A stretch of 64,000 nt of DNA from Paenibacillus sp. FSL R5-0490 (lineage in GTDB: Bacteria > Bacillota > Bacilli > Bacillales > Cytobacillaceae): the NCBI RefSeq assembly GCF_001956215.1, contig NZ_MRTQ01000013.1:62001-126000 (forward strand), given 5' to 3'. Shown here piece by piece: positions 33,476-41,764 of the stretch. Each line of letters starts with the position of its first letter. Positions within the stretch are counted from its first letter, which is position 1. Both the position numbers and the translations under genes were made by a program. The notes under the pieces are model-generated. The model ran no database searches and was not told where the DNA came from. It saw only the letters and a program-made list of their open reading frames with translations.

Positions 33476-35044
33476 ATGACTACTACGATAGGAAGAATTT
33501 TTGATCTTACTGCCGGGAAATTTCCGGATAAAGAAGCTCTGTATGATGTCAGAAAAAATCTGCGTTTTACCTATAAGGAATGGAGTCTTGAGATCAATAA
33601 ATTGGCCAATGCCTTAATAAATGCAGGCGTCAGGAAGGGTGACAGGGTTTCAACCTGCCTCTTTAACACAGAGGAACTTGCTACAGCATTCTTTGCCTGT
33701 GCAAAAATCGGCGCCGTGTTTAATCCGATCAACTTTAGGCTGATGTCAGAAGAAATTGCTTATATTCTCCAGGATGCAGAGCCAAAAGTAGTGTTATTTG
33801 AACAAATGCTGGAATCCGGCATTACCCCCATCGCTAAGCGTTTTCCGCATACAGAGTTCTGGTACATTGATGACAATGCACCTCCATTCGCTTCATCCTA
33901 CCGGGAAAAGGTGGATGCAGCATCGAAGGATGAAATAGATATTGAAATACATGAAAATGATTTGTACGCAATCATGTACACAAGCGGCACCACGGGAAGG
34001 CCAAAGGGTGTAGTCCACAGACACAGGGATATGGCTGAACAAAGTCTGATTGTTATAGGAGCGACAAAGGTTGAAAGCAGTGACAATGGACTCGTGACTG
34101 CACCTATGTTCCACTGCGCAGAGCTTCACTGTGCCTTTTTGCCAAGGGTGCATGTGGGTGCTGCCAATACCATCCTGCATCACTTTGATGCAAAGGAAGT
34201 ATTGCGGTTAATATCTGAAGAGAAAATTACAAAGTTTTTTGCGGCCCCGACCATGTGGAATATGCTGCTGCAGGAAAACTTAGACCATTATAATTTGGAA
34301 AGCCTGAAGCTGGGACTGTATGGAGCGGCACCGATGGCTCCTGCTCTTGTGTATGCATGCCGAGAAAAATTAGGCATCTCCCTGGTGCAGGCATATGGAA
34401 TGACCGAGATGGGTCCGGCGATTACGTTTTTATCAGAAGATGATCAAATCCGGAAAGCAGGATCTGCAGGACAGGCCTGTTTAAACCATGAGATCAGGAT
34501 TGTAAGGCCGAATGAGAATGGTCCATCAGATCCTGATGATGTGATGCCTCCGGGAGAAACGGGTGAGATCATCGTAAAAGGTCCATGCATGATGAGTGGT
34601 TATTTTAATCGGGACGAGGCAACCGAACATACCATGCATGGAGGCTGGTACCACTCTGGTGACATCGGATATTTGGATGACGAAGGCTTTTTGTACGTCA
34701 AAGACAGAGTCGACGATATGATCATTAGCGGCGGAGAAAACATTTATCCCCGTGAAGTGGAGGATCTTTTATATACCCATAATGGCGTACTGGATGTGGC
34801 AGTGATCGGCCAGCCAGATGACCGCTGGGGTGAAACCGTTACAGCTTTCGTTGTCAAAAAAGATCCGGCACTGTCTGAAGAAGAACTCGATGAATTGTGC
34901 AGGAATAGTGATGAACTCGCCAATTATAAGCGCCCTAGAAAATATGTATTCTGTGAAGCTCTTCCAAGAAATGCGAGCGGCAAGATTCAAAAGTTCATGC
35001 TCCGAAAACAGCTGGAGGATCTGTTCGCTGAAGGGAAAATCTAG
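33476..35044 (+). CDS. Acyl-CoA synthetase (AMP-forming)
   Basis: The protein is 522 aa from ATG 33476 behind GGGGAGGA; the open frame begins at 33452 inside the thiolase. Adenylation motifs are MYTSGTTGRPKGVVHRH (P-loop), QAYGMTEMGP, the A8 region WYHSGDIGYLDDEGFLYVKD, and the catalytic Lys in RNASGKIQK near the end. It activates a carboxylic acid, probably fatty or branched, to its CoA thioester at the cost of ATP, feeding the operon. It has no membrane segment. The chain-length preference cannot be read from sequence. Confidence 0.9.
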   Translation: MTTTIGRIFDLTAGKFPDKEALYDVRKNLRFTYKEWSLEINKLANALINAGVRKGDRVSTCLFNTEELATAFFACAKIGAVFNPINFRLMSEEIAYILQDAEPKVVLFEQMLESGITPIAKRFPHTEFWYIDDNAPPFASSYREKVDAASKDEIDIEIHENDLYAIMYTSGTTGRPKGVVHRHRDMAEQSLIVIGATKVESSDNGLVTAPMFHCAELHCAFLPRVHVGAANTILHHFDAKEVLRLISEEKITKFFAAPTMWNMLLQENLDHYNLESLKLGLYGAAPMAPALVYACREKLGISLVQAYGMTEMGPAITFLSEDDQIRKAGSAGQACLNHEIRIVRPNENGPSDPDDVMPPGETGEIIVKGPCMMSGYFNRDEATEHTMHGGWYHSGDIGYLDDEGFLYVKDRVDDMIISGGENIYPREVEDLLYTHNGVLDVAVIGQPDDRWGETVTAFVVKKDPALSEEELDELCRNSDELANYKRPRKYVFCEALPRNASGKIQKFMLRKQLEDLFAEGKI

Positions 35045-35064
35045 CCGGAAGAAGGGAATGCAAG

Positions 35065-36162
35065 ATGTTAAAAGGCATAAGAGTGATTGATTTTTCCAAC
35101 TATCTCCCTGGACCGTTTGCTTCCCAGAGGCTTGCAGAGCTAGGTGCAGAAGTAATAAAAGTGGAAGCGGAATCCGGTGACCCCGGCAGGCATCTCGATA
35201 TCAAAATAGAGGGGACAGGTGCAGTGTTTGCCGCCAACAACCGCGGCAAAAAAAGCATTACACTTAACCTGAAGAGTGAAGAAGGAAGAAATGCTGCCCT
35301 CATGCTGATTTCAGAAAGTGATGCGGTGCTTGAAAGTTTTCGGCCTGGTGTAATGAAAAAGCTTGGCCTGGATTATGAGAATGTGAAAAAGCATAAACCA
35401 AATATCGTTTATTGCTCTCTTACAGGCTACGGTGAGAATGAAGACTATCAATATTTAGGAAGTCATGATTTAAATTATATGGCGGTAAGCGGGGTCCTTG
35501 CCCAGTTGAAGGACCGCAGCGGCCGTCCTGTTCACCCGTCCAACACAATAGCGGACTTTATGGGAGGAATGGCAGCCAGTGAAAGGATACTGGCTGCCCT
35601 GCTTTCCAGCAAAATCTCCGGCCAAGGCGGGCATCATTGCATTTCGATTGCGGAAGTGATGGCTTCCACCATGGGGAACCATTTGCTGATTGAGAGTAAA
35701 ACAGGGTATCCTAAAGGACTTTCGTTATTAAACGGTGAAGTCGTTGCCTATTCTATTTATGAAACAAAGGATAGCCGGTTTGCTGCACTTGCTGCTCTGG
35801 AGCCGAAGTTCTGGATAAACTTCTGTAAGAGTGCAGGAAGGGAGGATTGGATTGATTATCATCTTTCCACTGCCTCTGGCGATAATCCTGTCTTTTTGGA
35901 GATAACCGAATTCTTTAAAAGCAGGACATTAAAAGAGTGGACTGAATTTGGCCAAAGAGCAGATTGCTGTCTGACTCCTGTATTGGAGGCCGGCGAATTG
36001 CAAGACTTTCCGCTATTTAACGGAATATTAAATACTGCCCAAAATTACCCTTTGGTAAAAATGCATGGCGGAATAGAATCAGCAATGGGGGATCCTCCAA
36101 AATTAGGAGAACATAATGAGGAAGTTCTAAGCAGTATTGCAAAGAGAAATATTAAAATATGA
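35065..36162 (+). CDS. CaiB/BaiF family protein, alpha-methylacyl-CoA racemase-like
   Basis: The protein is 365 aa behind GAAGGGAATGCAAG. The family core is VIDFSNYLPGPFASQRLAELGAEVIK-like (residues 7-32) with NRGKKSITLNL. His134 in GSHDLNYMAVSG and Asp164 in NTIADFMGG match the two acid-base residues of alpha-methylacyl-CoA racemase (His and Asp in HDINYLALSG and LADFAGG). A racemase is therefore more likely than a CoA transferase. Racemising 2-methylacyl-CoA lets an S-specific acyl-CoA dehydrogenase degrade methyl-branched chains, which fits the LCAD-type enzyme upstream. It is the last gene of the operon. Confidence 0.8.
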   Translation: MLKGIRVIDFSNYLPGPFASQRLAELGAEVIKVEAESGDPGRHLDIKIEGTGAVFAANNRGKKSITLNLKSEEGRNAALMLISESDAVLESFRPGVMKKLGLDYENVKKHKPNIVYCSLTGYGENEDYQYLGSHDLNYMAVSGVLAQLKDRSGRPVHPSNTIADFMGGMAASERILAALLSSKISGQGGHHCISIAEVMASTMGNHLLIESKTGYPKGLSLLNGEVVAYSIYETKDSRFAALAALEPKFWINFCKSAGREDWIDYHLSTASGDNPVFLEITEFFKSRTLKEWTEFGQRADCCLTPVLEAGELQDFPLFNGILNTAQNYPLVKMHGGIESAMGDPPKLGEHNEEVLSSIAKRNIKI

Positions 36163-36179
36163 CCGGTATGAATAAAGAG

Positions 36180-36213
36180 TCCCTAATCTTGAGATGATTA
36201 GGGATTCTTCATT
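36180..36213. terminator. Bidirectional hairpin between the convergent operon and jelly-roll gene
   Basis: TCCCTAATC pairs with GATTAGGGA; T-rich sequence follows on the plus strand (TTCTTCATTT). Confidence 0.7.
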
Positions 36214-36215
36214 TA

Positions 36216-36706
36216 TTATGCCTCAAAAATGGTGATACTGGCGAAATCCAGGCGAGTCACTCTTCCTTGAGGGAAAGGCGAAGGGCCGGATAGTACAAGA
36301 CGGATCTTATCTCCCTTCTCCAGCTCCTCCAGCAATAAAGTGGATGTTGCATAGTCAACGTCAAAATTATTGTTATTAAAAGAGGTTTGGGAGTTGATCA
36401 GAGTTCCGCCATTCCGCTGAAGCTCAAATTTCAACGGCAGATTCGCCTGGCCTGCAGCAGCAAATACTTGTACGCTGAACTGAAGAAAATAAAAGCCTCT
36501 TTCCTTAACTGTAATCGTATTGTTCTCCGGATCAAAGTGAAAATCAGATTTCCCCTTAGCGTGTTTAGATTGACTGTGGATGGAATGGATGTGTTCTGGT
36601 CATAAAATTGGGGAATGAAGTCATTGGTGACATAAATCTTACCCGAAGCTTTTGAATAATCTTCTTTACCCGAGCACCAGTGGTCCTGGGAATAAAAAGA
36701 TAACAA
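36216..36706 (-). pseudogene. C1q/TNF-like jelly-roll protein gene broken by a one-base frameshift
   Basis: On the minus strand a perfect AGGAGGTGA RBS precedes TTG 36706. The frame reads through KIYVTNDFIPQFYDQ and SIPSTVN. Near 36570-36575 the homologous continuation moves to another frame (SKHAKGKSDFHFDPENNTI), which then runs through VKERGFYFLQFSVQVFAAAG to the stop at 36216 (RLDFASITIFEA). Inserting one T (AATTCT for AATCT) restores one protein of about 163 aa. The C-terminal part has the alternating strands of a C1q/TNF or BclA-C-terminal jelly-roll, often found in exosporium or spore-surface proteins. It is either a recent pseudogene or a sequencing error; the site is not a long homopolymer. 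Confidence 0.75.
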
Positions 36707-36824
36707 ATGAATCACCTCCTACTATAATTAATGATGAGTTTTAAAATTGGTATAGGACAAGTACCTAACACAATGGATTTTTGCCTTGGAATTTTCGAAA
36801 GGGAAGGATGCAGCTGAGATTAAA

Positions 36825-36833
36825 TGGTATAAT
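36825..36833 (+). promoter_or_regulatory. Extended -10 promoter of pssA
   Basis: TGGTATAAT is a consensus extended -10 element about 57 bases before the start; no clear -35 is present. Confidence 0.55.
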
Positions 36834-36889
36834 GAAAGGGAATATATATTAAAATAATCTTTTCAATTTTTGGAGTGTGATGGTCACTA

Positions 36890-37585
36890 GTGCGTTTTAT
36901 TAAAACAATCCCCAATATGGTCACTTTGGGTAATTTATATTGCGGCTTTCTTTCAATCGGCATGGCTGCCAATGGAGAATTTAAAAATGCAGCCGTATTA
37001 ATATTAATTGGCATGATGCTTGATAGCATGGACGGCAGGCTGGCCAGAATGCTGAAAGCGGATAGTACACTGGGAAAAGAACTTGATTCTCTGGCAGATA
37101 TTGTTACATTTGGGGTAGCCCCTTCATTTTTGGTCTTTTATACATACTTTTTTCAATTTGGAATCCTTGGATTAGCTGTTTCAGGCCTTTTTCCTTTATT
37201 TGGGGCATATCGGCTGGCCCGATTCAATATCAGTCCGCCAAAATCCTCTTTAAACTATTTTATTGGAGTTCCGATAACAGCAGCAGGCGGGATCATGGCC
37301 ATACTGACCCTTTTTGGTGATCGTATTCCCAATATCATTACAACGGTTGTATTCACTGCACTTTGCTTTCTTATGGTAAGCAGAATCCGGATTCCCAGTT
37401 TTAAAGAAGTTCCCCTTCCAAAATATGGAACAATTGTTACCGTTTTTCTGGGAAGTGTTCTATACGTTATTTACAAGGGTTCATATGGGCCGTTTCCCGA
37501 TTTGATTTATATTGCAATTCCTCTTTACATTGCTTATCTGACATACCGATTCATAAAAGGCAAAAATAAAAAAGAAATTGATTAA
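36890..37585 (+). CDS. pssA: CDP-diacylglycerol--serine O-phosphatidyltransferase
   Basis: The protein is 231 aa from GTG 36890. An in-frame stop at 36878-36880 rules out a longer protein, and the RBS is weak (GGAG at 36872). The CDP-alcohol phosphatidyltransferase motif is complete: Asp45, Asp48-Gly49, Ala52-Arg53, Gly62, Asp66, Asp70 in LDSMDGRLARM and GKELDSLAD. About six to eight membrane helices follow. The PssA-type N-terminus (IPNMVTLGNLYCGF) identifies serine as the usual acceptor, giving phosphatidylserine from CDP-diacylglycerol. No psd decarboxylase gene follows; transcription ends at a bidirectional hairpin. Confidence 0.92.
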   Translation: MRFIKTIPNMVTLGNLYCGFLSIGMAANGEFKNAAVLILIGMMLDSMDGRLARMLKADSTLGKELDSLADIVTFGVAPSFLVFYTYFFQFGILGLAVSGLFPLFGAYRLARFNISPPKSSLNYFIGVPITAAGGIMAILTLFGDRIPNIITTVVFTALCFLMVSRIRIPSFKEVPLPKYGTIVTVFLGSVLYVIYKGSYGPFPDLIYIAIPLYIAYLTYRFIKGKNKKEID

Positions 37586-37587
37586 AC

Positions 37588-37617
37588 AAAAAAAAGGCCG
37601 CGCTGGCCTTTTTTTAT
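37588..37617. terminator. Bidirectional terminator between pssA and the GIY-YIG gene
   Basis: AAAGGCC and GGCCTTT flank a 5-base loop, with A/T tracts on both sides, so it works for both convergent genes. Confidence 0.88.
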
Positions 37618-37994
37618 TTGTAAAATACTTTGTCGATATTATATTTTGCCTGAAGGGCATTGATGATATAAGTCTCATAAATTTCGCGCTCCATGCTGTC
37701 TTCCACGTAAATGACCGCAATTTTATGGACATCATCACGATGATTTTTTATTGGAGAAACATTGTCTTCAAAATGCTTTTTAACCCGCTGTCTTAATTTG
37801 CGGGCTTTTCCTACAAAGAGCAGATCTTCTTTCGCATCAAAAAACAGAATCATGCCGCCTTTGTCTCTTGGTATCTTATGGTAATCTGTGAACCCATAGA
37901 CACTGCTAAGGTCACTTTCTACTGCCTGTCCCGTTTGCCTGCTTCTTGTAATAACGAGATTAGGCTCTGGTATTTCAATTTTTATCAATATCAT
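37614..37994 (-). CDS. GIY-YIG nuclease domain protein
   Basis: The protein is about 126 aa. AGGAAGTG lies immediately upstream, so the start could be ATG 37994 or TTG 37988. Residues about 45-125 form a GIY-YIG-like domain: GMILFFDAKEDLLFVGKARK matches the UvrC-type order of strand, LYVGKA and the catalytic Arg in LRQRVKKHF, followed by an acidic EREIYE segment with the metal-binding Glu. The GIY triad itself is altered (GMI, LFVG). It has no HhH or other domain. A stand-alone DNA or RNA endonuclease is possible; the target is unknown. Confidence 0.72.
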   Translation of the reverse strand: MILIKIEIPEPNLVITRSRQTGQAVESDLSSVYGFTDYHKIPRDKGGMILFFDAKEDLLFVGKARKLRQRVKKHFEDNVSPIKNHRDDVHKIAVIYVEDSMEREIYETYIINALQAKYNIDKVFYK

Positions 37995-38065
37995 CACTTC
38001 CTATTCTAAAGATTAAGAGTAACATATACCTGCAAAGTAATCCACATTCATAGAGGGAAATTGAT

Positions 38066-39400
38066 TTATTTCTTTCGTCTTCGAAATATATTCCTTACTG
38101 CACGCGGGGTGAACAATACTGCCGGATGTGCCTGCAGATGGAGCACTTTCATAAAGCAGTCATATGTATAGGGATCAAAGGAACAGGCATTGACCACTTT
38201 TTTGACATACCATTGAAGAAGGGGCAGTCCCAAAGGTTTAGCTCCAGCTGTATGGGAGAATCTGAAATCCTCAGTTAAAGCAATTAACCAGGGGATATCC
38301 ACTATTTTGCTGATTTTTCTATGGAAATTATACGGATCCGCATCCGCTTCTCCTGCACTTATGAGGATATCCTGCAATGCCTTTGCTTCCTTTGCAGCAA
38401 TGCTCATTCCCTGCGCAAATACCGGATCCATCCGGCAAAAAGCATCACCCATGACAAGCAGTCCTTTAGGAAAGGTCTTCATTTTTTCGAAGTGATATCG
38501 CCTCATGGAAGGAAAGCGGTACACTTTTATATCTGAAGCAGGTTCTCCATTTGTTATGCACTCATAAATATGCGGCTTTTCCAGGTTTTTCGCTGCCTCG
38601 AGAAATTCATGGTGATCCGCTGGCGGATTATTGGCACCATATCCAAAGAGGGTAATCATCCATTCATTATTCTCGGTTGGAGAAATGGCTCCTCCAAAGG
38701 ATTGAAGCGGAGGATTCGGATAAACCAATAAACTTTTCCATTCAGGATCTGACTGAATTCTTCTGTAAATACGGTTAGCATAGAATAAGTTGATAGATAC
38801 CTCTGTTTTCTTTGGCTGGGCCACCCCGACTTTGTATAGGCAATGAAATGCAAGGCTGCTGGCACCTGATGCATCAACAGTTAAATCGGCAGGATATATA
38901 GCATTACCTTTTGCGGTTTCCGCTTCAATACCCGTAATTCTTGAACCATTTAAGGTAAAATCTTTAGCTTTAGTGTTATATAAAGTATGGATATTTTGAA
39001 TCTGATCTATTCTTTTACGAAGATGGTATTCAAGAAATGGACGGCTTTGCTGAATAATAGAGCAGCCTGAGTCATATCTGACTTTCCAGCTTCCGTGATG
39101 GTGCCAGGCTATGTCATTAGAAAAATCTGCAGGAACTGAACCACCTTTTATCATTTCAGCTCTCAGACCCGGGAAAAGTTCCTCAAGTATTTTCTCTCCG
39201 CTCTTCAGAAGAACATGACCCTGAGCAGCCTGTGGTACCCCTTTTCGCGGGCTGCCCTTCGGCTGTTCACCATCTTTTTCGATAATCATAACCTTTTCGA
39301 AGGAGTCTGAAAGGACTCTCGCCGCCAGCATGCCGGCAATGCTCCCTCCGATCACAATGGCCGTTTTTCTTCTACTGTATTTTTTTTGATTTCCAAGCAT
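38066..39400 (-). CDS. FAD-dependent oxidoreductase/monooxygenase
   Basis: The protein is 444 aa behind TGGAGG. The N-terminal dinucleotide fold is TAIVIGGSIAGMLAARVL (about residues 13-30) with acidic IIEKDGE. RKGVPQAAQGHVL and the second FAD motif GLLVMGDAFCRMDPVFAQGM (about 323-342) are typical of class A flavin monooxygenases related to geranylgeranyl reductase and halogenase-like proteins. The substrate is unknown. It is transcribed alone, divergent from the alcohol dehydrogenase; the 223-bp gap contains a Rex/Fnr-type palindrome nearer the other gene. Confidence 0.8.
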   Translation of the reverse strand: MLGNQKKYSRRKTAIVIGGSIAGMLAARVLSDSFEKVMIIEKDGEQPKGSPRKGVPQAAQGHVLLKSGEKILEELFPGLRAEMIKGGSVPADFSNDIAWHHHGSWKVRYDSGCSIIQQSRPFLEYHLRKRIDQIQNIHTLYNTKAKDFTLNGSRITGIEAETAKGNAIYPADLTVDASGASSLAFHCLYKVGVAQPKKTEVSINLFYANRIYRRIQSDPEWKSLLVYPNPPLQSFGGAISPTENNEWMITLFGYGANNPPADHHEFLEAAKNLEKPHIYECITNGEPASDIKVYRFPSMRRYHFEKMKTFPKGLLVMGDAFCRMDPVFAQGMSIAAKEAKALQDILISAGEADADPYNFHRKISKIVDIPWLIALTEDFRFSHTAGAKPLGLPLLQWYVKKVVNACSFDPYTYDCFMKVLHLQAHPAVLFTPRAVRNIFRRRKK

Positions 39401-39527
39401 TCAAAAATCCTCCATATGCTTCATTACTTTTATAATAGTACCTCATGACTAATAAAGATATCGTTAATAGCAAATAGCAAGTCATAAATTGGTTTGTTTG
39501 CAAAGCTGTAAAAAAGTATCGTCACAT

Positions 39528-39545
39528 TTGTGAAATTGTTCACAA
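39528..39545. promoter_or_regulatory. Perfect Rex-type operator (also fits Fnr/CRP half-sites)
   Basis: TTGTGAA-N4-TTCACAA is an exact match to the Rex consensus of Gram-positive bacteria. It also contains TGTGA-N6-TCACA, the Fnr-type pattern. It lies 79-96 bases upstream of the alcohol dehydrogenase start. A TTGCCG (39551) with GACAAT 17 bases later is a possible promoter just downstream. Rex would release this site when NADH is high, inducing the dehydrogenase under oxygen limitation. Confidence 0.8.
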
Positions 39546-39623
39546 GTTAATTGCCGGACAACATGTTTTGTTAGACAATGACGATGTAGTTGATATTCCT
39601 AAAAAACAATTGAGGTGACGGAC

Positions 39624-40670
39624 ATGTGTGAACAATGCAGCAGTGAAAACATGATGAAAGCAGCAGTTGTGCATAAATTTAAGGAAAGCCTGGAAATTGA
39701 AAATGTGAGAGTACCATCCGTTGGAAAAAATGATGTATTAGTAAAAATAAAAGCCTGCGGTGTATGCCATACAGATTTACACGCTGCACATGGTGATTGG
39801 CCTGTTAAACCGGCACTTCCCCTTATTCCGGGGCATGAAGGGGTCGGCGAAGTTGTAGAAGTGGGAGAAGGCATTACACATTTGAAGGCTGGAGATCGTG
39901 TCGGAGTGCCTTGGTTATATTCAGCCTGCGGACATTGTGAATACTGCTTAACCGGGCGTGAAACACTTTGCCATAATCAGCTGAACGCGGGATATTCCAT
40001 TAATGGCGGATACGCAGAATATTGTCTTGCTGATGCCCGTTATGTGGTGAAGGTTCCGGATTCTCTTGACTACGTTGAGGCAGCGCCAATTTTTTGTGCG
40101 GGTGTAACGACATATAAAGCGCTGAAGGTAGGGGAAGCAAAGCCGGGAGAGTGGGTCGCTGTTTATGGTATTGGAGGTCTTGGACATGTGGCAGTCCAAT
40201 ATGCAAAAGCAATGGGACTGAAGGTGGTGGCAGTCGATACATTTAACGAAAAGCTGGAGCTGGCAAAAGATTTAGGTGCGGATTTAACTGTTAATCCGAA
40301 AGTCGAGGATTCAGCTGTCTTCATACAGCGTGAAATAGGCGGGGTGCAAGCATCCATATGCACGGCAGTGTCTAAACACGCTTTCAGTGAAGCTTATCGT
40401 GCTGTCAAACGCGGAGGAAAGTGTGTAGCTGTAGGATTGCCGCCGGAAGTTATGGAAGTTCCGATCTTTGATACAGTTCTAAACGGTGTCAGCATTGTAG
40501 GTTCTATTGTTGGAACAAGAAAGGATTTGCAGGAAGCCCTTCAATTTGCAGCAGACGGCAAAGTAAAAACAATAGTGGAAACGGCATCCCTTGAAGAAAT
40601 CAATAGAGTCTTTGATGATCTTGAAAAAGGGAAAATAAATGGCCGTATTGTTATAAAATTTGAAGATTAA
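39624..40670 (+). CDS. adhA: Zinc-dependent alcohol dehydrogenase, AdhA/AdhP type
   Basis: The protein is 348 aa from ATG 39624, five bases after GAGGTGA. An internal ATG ([10 protein letters not shown]) is the start seen in many relatives, so a ten-residue extension is possible. Catalytic zinc ligands are in [23 protein letters not shown] and IFCAGVT. The structural zinc site is [15 protein letters not shown]. The NAD loop is [13 protein letters not shown]. It interconverts primary alcohols and aldehydes with NAD(H), cytosolic. The Rex-type palindrome upstream suggests fermentative NADH disposal. It is monocistronic with its own terminator. Confidence 0.92.
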   Translation: MCEQCSSENMMKAAVVHKFKESLEIENVRVPSVGKNDVLVKIKACGVCHTDLHAAHGDWPVKPALPLIPGHEGVGEVVEVGEGITHLKAGDRVGVPWLYSACGHCEYCLTGRETLCHNQLNAGYSINGGYAEYCLADARYVVKVPDSLDYVEAAPIFCAGVTTYKALKVGEAKPGEWVAVYGIGGLGHVAVQYAKAMGLKVVAVDTFNEKLELAKDLGADLTVNPKVEDSAVFIQREIGGVQASICTAVSKHAFSEAYRAVKRGGKCVAVGLPPEVMEVPIFDTVLNGVSIVGSIVGTRKDLQEALQFAADGKVKTIVETASLEEINRVFDDLEKGKINGRIVIKFED

Positions 40671-40683
40671 TAGAATTGGCTTT

Positions 40684-40713
40684 AAAGCTGGGCACATTTG
40701 TGTCCGGCTTTTA
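40684..40713 (+). terminator. Terminator after alcohol dehydrogenase
   Basis: AAAGCTGGGCAC pairs fully with GTGTCCGGCTTT (two G-U) and is followed by T. Confidence 0.88.
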
Positions 40714-40864
40714 TTTATGAATTCGACCCAACTAATATATCACCATTTTCATAGTGAAAAAAACTTGCACATAAGGAATTTGTCATATCAATATTTCCAT
40801 TCACATAAAAATGAAAAATAGCTCAGGAGAGAAAAATATTTTAAATATTAAAAGGAGAAAACAA

Positions 40865-40894
40865 TTGTGTAAAGAATATTTAAACTATTCGTAA
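40865..40894 (+). CDS. Possible 9-codon leader ORF before the Liv operon
   Basis: A strong AAAAGGAG is followed seven bases later by TTG and a nine-residue frame (MCKEYLNYS) ending at 40894, 46 bases before livG. It may be a translated leader, or the RBS may be left over from a lost gene start. The rest of 40714-40864 is AT-rich, with a possible TTGTCA (40780) and CATAAA (40804) promoter. Confidence 0.2.
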   Translation: MCKEYLNYS

Positions 40895-40940
40895 TTTTAT
40901 GAAAAATATTTCACCAATCGAAATAAAGGGGGTTGAAAGA

Positions 40941-41711
40941 TTGGGAATTTTGGAGATTAAGGATGCTACTTTAAGGTTTGGAGGCGTAACAGCTCTTGAC
41001 CAGGTTTCCTATGAAGTGCAGGAGGGGGAGATTTTTTCGCTGATTGGTCCAAATGGTGCAGGTAAGACAAGTATGCTGAATTGCATAAGCGGGCTGTACA
41101 AACCTTCATCCGGATCGATTTATTTTAAGGGGGAAGATATTACCCGGTATAAACCTCACAAAAGAGCCAGTATGGGCATTGCCCGTGCTTTTCAGAATAT
41201 CGAGCTTTTCCCGCATTTATCTGTTTTGGACAATCTGATGCTTGGGAGGCATGTGAGAATGAAAACCGGGCTGCTTGCAGGAGGGCTGTATTGGGGGAAG
41301 GCGCAGAGAGAGGAAATCGAACATCGGAAAAAAGTTGAGCAGGTGATCGACTTTCTTGAAATCGAGGATATCCGCAATACCCCCGTGGGAACTCTTTCAT
41401 ATGGACTGCAGAAAAGGGTCGAAACCGGCAGGGCTCTGGCACTGGAACCTGAAATTCTCCTTCTGGATGAGCCGATGGCAGGCATGAACAGTGAGGAAAA
41501 AGAAGACATGGCCAGATACATTATTGACATCCACGAAGAAATGAACACAACCATTATATTAATTGAACACGATATGGGGGTTGTAATGGACTTATCCGAT
41601 CACATTGCAGTTCTTGATTTCGGGAAGCTGATTGGCTATGGGACACCGGAAGAGATTCAGAATAATCCTAAAGTCATAGAAGCCTACCTGGGAGAAGAGA
41701 ATGCCGTATAA
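40941..41711 (+). CDS. livG: Branched-chain-type ABC transporter ATP-binding protein LivG
   Basis: The protein is 256 aa from TTG 40941 after AAAGGGGG; ATG 40899 in the same frame has no RBS. Walker A is GPNGAGKTSMLN, the signature is LSYGLQKRVE, Walker B is ILLLDEPMAGM, and the switch His is in IEHDMG. Length and the C-terminal helical tail match LivG. It is one of two ATPases of a Liv-type importer completed by the permeases, binding protein and LivF downstream. An acyl-CoA ligase lies between it and the permeases, which argues for an organic-acid rather than amino-acid substrate. Confidence 0.9.
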   Translation: MGILEIKDATLRFGGVTALDQVSYEVQEGEIFSLIGPNGAGKTSMLNCISGLYKPSSGSIYFKGEDITRYKPHKRASMGIARAFQNIELFPHLSVLDNLMLGRHVRMKTGLLAGGLYWGKAQREEIEHRKKVEQVIDFLEIEDIRNTPVGTLSYGLQKRVETGRALALEPEILLLDEPMAGMNSEEKEDMARYIIDIHEEMNTTIILIEHDMGVVMDLSDHIAVLDFGKLIGYGTPEEIQNNPKVIEAYLGEENAV

Positions 41712-41764
41712 AAGATAGACCGGCTAAAGTGATTTTTAGATATTTAGGAGGGGGGAGCGATTCT

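Noticed and set aside
36431..36715. A stand-alone 94-codon protein and a separate 72-codon protein at 36216-36434
   Set aside because: The two frames join into one jelly-roll protein after restoring one base, so they are treated as a single broken gene.
37578..37796. 72-codon plus-strand frame beyond pssA
   Set aside because: It overlaps the bidirectional terminator and is antisense to the GIY-YIG gene; no RBS.
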